DNA of 64,000 nt from Roseinatronobacter monicus (GTDB lineage Bacteria > Pseudomonadota > Alphaproteobacteria > Rhodobacterales > Rhodobacteraceae): positions 1,483,001-1,547,000 of the forward strand of contig NZ_VFPT01000001.1 of assembly GCF_006716865.1 (NCBI RefSeq), written 5' to 3'. Below, one piece after another: positions 61,953-64,000 of the stretch; positions within the stretch are counted from its first letter, which is position 1; every line of letters starts with the position of its first letter. The notes beneath the pieces are model-generated. The model was given only the letters and a program-made list of their open reading frames with translations. It made no database searches and was not told the DNA's origin. The position numbers and the translations under genes were made by a program.

Positions 61953-62457
61953 GCGCGCATCATCGCTGGATTTGTGCTTTTGTCGAGAGCAGGTCGCATG
62001 AGAAAAACCTATACAAGCGTGACAAGTTCAGTGTCTATGGGGATTGATCTGAATCATATTGACCTGTTTTGAGCTGCGCTAGCTTTCTATTGTCTTGAGG
62101 GGAAGGACGGACATGCCCGACACATTCCAATCATTCTCAGAGGCAAAACCTCGTCGGATTTGTCGGTCCGTGGAACTGCGTGAGAACGCAATCCTGAAGC
62201 TGGCGCTAAGATCCCTGAAAGATGTGAAAGCCGCGCAAGATGCAAGTTGGCCGTGCCGTGTGCGCCCCACGCAGCAACTTCCGTCGCACCCTGATTTCCC
62301 CGCGCGCCGCAATTTCCCCTTCTGACATTTCCTGACCTGCAATCTGAAGACTAGGCAGGTTGAATTTTCCGATATGCGCCCAAGGTCGCATTTGCCAAGT
62401 TTCAGATTACCTGCCATCCTCATCCCCAAGTTTGGGCAGTGAAGGGAGGCGCTTGGC
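61953..62457. other. 505-base stretch without a confident gene
   Basis: Between the GDPD start and the xdhC start. It holds a possible -35 (TTGACC, 62059-62064) and a doubtful short reading frame (62113-62325). Neither strand shows a recognised RNA, repeat array or terminator. Its base composition is more AT-rich than the flanking genes in the first 150 bases. Confidence 0.6.
62113..62325 (+). CDS. Doubtful 70-residue open reading frame
   Basis: Begins at ATG 62113, with GAAGGA 6 bases upstream, and would encode a basic peptide (MPDTFQSFSEAKPRRICRSV ...) ending in a proline/arginine-rich tail. There is no recognised domain, and codon use is not strongly like the neighbours. The RBS and a possible upstream promoter are the only support. 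It could be spurious. Confidence 0.25.
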   Translation: MPDTFQSFSEAKPRRICRSVELRENAILKLALRSLKDVKAAQDASWPCRVRPTQQLPSHPDFPARRNFPF

Positions 62458-63444
62458 ATGGATGCCCGTTTTGACCAGATTCCCGAAATCGCCCTTGAGT
62501 GGCATGAGGCCGAACGCGGGGCCGTTCTGGCAACTGTGGTTCAGACTTGGGGGTCGGCCCCAAGGCAGGCAGGCAGCCAGTTGGCGATTTCCGGCGCGGG
62601 CGAGATTATGGGGTCTGTCTCGGGCGGCTGCGTCGAAGGCGCAGTGGTGGTCGAGGCGCTTGACGCGCTTGGCGATGGTATTCCGCGCCTTCTCAGCTTT
62701 GGCGTGGCCGATGAGACTGCGTTCGAGGTGGGACTGGCCTGTGGCGGCACGATTGAGGTGCTGGTTGAACCCATTGGCGACGACAGCCCACGGCTTTCGG
62801 CGTCCTTGCTGCGCGAACTGGTTGCCAAGCGCGCCGCGCGCGCGCCGGTTGCCTGCGTGACGGATATGACCGACTGGTCGCGCCACTTAAGCACCCCTGA
62901 TGACCCTGACCTCGGCGACAGGTTCCGCCTTGACCAGTCGGGCCGTGATGAAGCGGGGCAGTTGGTGACCCTGCACAACCCGCCGTTGCAACTGGTCGTC
63001 GTGGGCGCTGTCCATATCGCGCAGGCGCTTTTGCCGATGGCGCGGCTTGCGGGATATGCGCCTGTGCTGGTCGATCCGCGCGACGCCTTTGCGTCTGAGC
63101 AGCGCTTTCCGGGCGAGAGGTTGCTTCATGACTGGCCGGATGAGGCCTTGGCCGCAATTGGGCTGGACGCGCGCACAGCGGTTGTGACCCTGACACATGA
63201 CGCCAAGCTGGATGATCCTGCCATCATTGCTGCATTGCATTCAGATGTCTTCTATCTGGGGTGTCTCGGCTCCACCCGCACCCATGCCAAGCGGCTGGAG
63301 CGGTTGCGCGCGGACGGGTTGTCAGAGGCGCAGCTCGCTCGCATCCACGCGCCTGTCGGTCTGAATATCGGGGCGCGCAGCCCGGCAGAGATTGCGGTGG
63401 CAACCCTCGCGCAGATCACACAAGCCTTGCGGGGGCCGCGATGA
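62458..63444 (+). CDS. XdhC family molybdoenzyme maturation protein
   Basis: A 328-residue protein. XdhC proteins bind and protect the molybdenum cofactor and promote its sulfuration before insertion into xanthine dehydrogenase-type enzymes. The N-terminal XdhC_CoxI domain shows GSAPRQAGSQLAIS and MGSVSGGCVEGAVV, with a conserved cysteine, plus LACGGTIEVLVEP. The C-terminal Rossmann part holds VVVGAVHIAQALLPMARLAG and LGCLGSTRTHAKR. No xanthine dehydrogenase subunits are in the window. It overlaps the next gene by 4 bases. Confidence 0.9.
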   Translation: MDARFDQIPEIALEWHEAERGAVLATVVQTWGSAPRQAGSQLAISGAGEIMGSVSGGCVEGAVVVEALDALGDGIPRLLSFGVADETAFEVGLACGGTIEVLVEPIGDDSPRLSASLLRELVAKRAARAPVACVTDMTDWSRHLSTPDDPDLGDRFRLDQSGRDEAGQLVTLHNPPLQLVVVGAVHIAQALLPMARLAGYAPVLVDPRDAFASEQRFPGERLLHDWPDEALAAIGLDARTAVVTLTHDAKLDDPAIIAALHSDVFYLGCLGSTRTHAKRLERLRADGLSEAQLARIHAPVGLNIGARSPAEIAVATLAQITQALRGPR

Positions 63445-64000
63445 AATTTGGACCCGTTGCAGTGTCTGACGCGGCAGGTGCCATTCTTGCGCATTCCATC
63501 GCGCTGGGGGCCACACGGTTGCGCAAGGGCAGGGTGCTGGACATCGCAGACCTGCACGCCCTGCACGCGGCGGGGCATGAACAGGTCACGGTTGCTCGGC
63601 TGGACGCCACCGACATGGACGAGGACGCCGCCGCTTTAGCGCTGGCGCGCGCGCTGGTGCCCGACCCAAAGGCGGCGGGTCTTGCGCTGAAACCCGTGGG
63701 CACCGGGCGGGTCAATATCGTGGCGCAGGGGCCGGGGGTGCTGAAGCTGCGCGCGGCACAGGTCCATGCCGTGAATGCAATTGACCCCGCGATAACAGTG
63801 GCGACCCTGCCGGATCTGATGCGGATGGACCCCGGCGCAATGGCGGCGACTGTCAAGATCATTGCCTATGGCGTGGCGGCATCTGCCGTGGCGCAAGCCT
63901 GTGCGGCGGGGCAGGGTGCTTTGCAGCTTCTTCCGCCTGTCTTGCGCCGTGCCAGTTTGATTCAGACGCGGGTGCGCCCCGACGAAGACGGGGCCAAGGG
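63441..64000 (+). CDS. Molybdopterin-binding domain protein, N-terminal part (runs off the right edge)
   Basis: Begins with ATGA overlapping the xdhC stop and stays open for 186 codons to the window end. The protein starts MKFGPVAVSDAAGAILAHSI and contains LRKGRVLDIADLHALHAAG, a MoeA/MoCF-like N-terminal pattern, then VNIVAQGPGVLKLR and ATVKIIAYGVAASAVAQACA. Relatives beside xdhC in alphaproteobacteria are annotated as molybdopterin-binding or cytidylyltransferase-linked proteins. The function is inferred from the neighbour and the start; the catalytic region is missing. Confidence 0.7.
   Translation, partial: MKFGPVAVSDAAGAILAHSIALGATRLRKGRVLDIADLHALHAAGHEQVTVARLDATDMDEDAAALALARALVPDPKAAGLALKPVGTGRVNIVAQGPGVLKLRAAQVHAVNAIDPAITVATLPDLMRMDPGAMAATVKIIAYGVAASAVAQACAAGQGALQLLPPVLRRASLIQTRVRPDEDGAK

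Overview
The window is a chromosomal segment of a Rhodobacterales (Rhodobacteraceae) alphaproteobacterium. The evidence is high GC with G/C-rich third positions, an iscR-iscS-sufB-C-D-S operon of the Rhodobacter type, a single-cysteine IscR, neighbouring PBP1A and release factor 2 genes, an lptC-lptA-lptB-hpf-ptsN block, and a NodH-type sulfotransferase beside a GT14-like glycosyltransferase. The genus cannot be fixed from sequence alone. Almost all of the window is protein-coding. Only one stretch over 300 bases (61953-62457) lacks a confident gene.

Layout. 1-489: start of an MFS permease leaving the left edge. 632-4462: thrS and typA, convergent on a shared bidirectional terminator. 4533-6993: YitT and SMR membrane proteins, an M48 lipoprotein peptidase and an alpha/beta hydrolase. 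7110-15199: Fe-S assembly operon (iscR, iscS-like desulfurase, sufB, small membrane protein, sufC, sufD, two Yip1 proteins, sufS) behind an Irr/ICE-like palindrome. It is followed by tRNA-Arg(CCG). 15442-18053: an LldD-like FMN dehydrogenase, a CoxG-like protein and a GntR/FCD regulator. 18073-21127: lolD-lolC/E and a DsbA-like thioredoxin protein. 21354-23748: a periplasmic amidase split by an IS630-family element. 23839-32963: mrcA, prfB, two membrane proteins, a cysteine synthase, a large MscS-type channel and a YdcH protein. 33005-36191: UspA and a PAS hybrid kinase/OmpR regulator pair. 36382-44790: a Liv-type ABC importer with an acyl-CoA synthetase-like gene first and a PaaK-like gene last. 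44825-47230: a caspase-like/peptidoglycan-binding protein that has lost its cysteine, and pyrF. 47240-56526: a polysaccharide-type ABC permease, cysQ, galU, two paralogous family 2 glycosyltransferases separated by an intact IS1595-family element, a GT14-like enzyme and a two-part sulfotransferase. 56537-60360: ptsN, hpf, lptB, lptA, lptC and an RNase D-like exonuclease. 60531-64000: hemolysin III, GDPD, XdhC and a truncated molybdopterin-binding protein.

How the parts fit. CysQ degrades the PAP that a PAPS-dependent sulfotransferase releases. GalU supplies UDP-glucose, and the three glycosyltransferases and the ABC-2 permease would build and export a glycan. The 47.2-56.5 kb block therefore reads as a candidate sulfated-glycan pathway, and it is the best lead here for an undescribed system. 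The Liv cluster joins ABC uptake to CoA activation of an unknown carboxylic acid. The two insertion sequences are the clear mobile elements. One has broken a cell-wall amidase and the other sits between the two glycosyltransferases with its target duplication intact.
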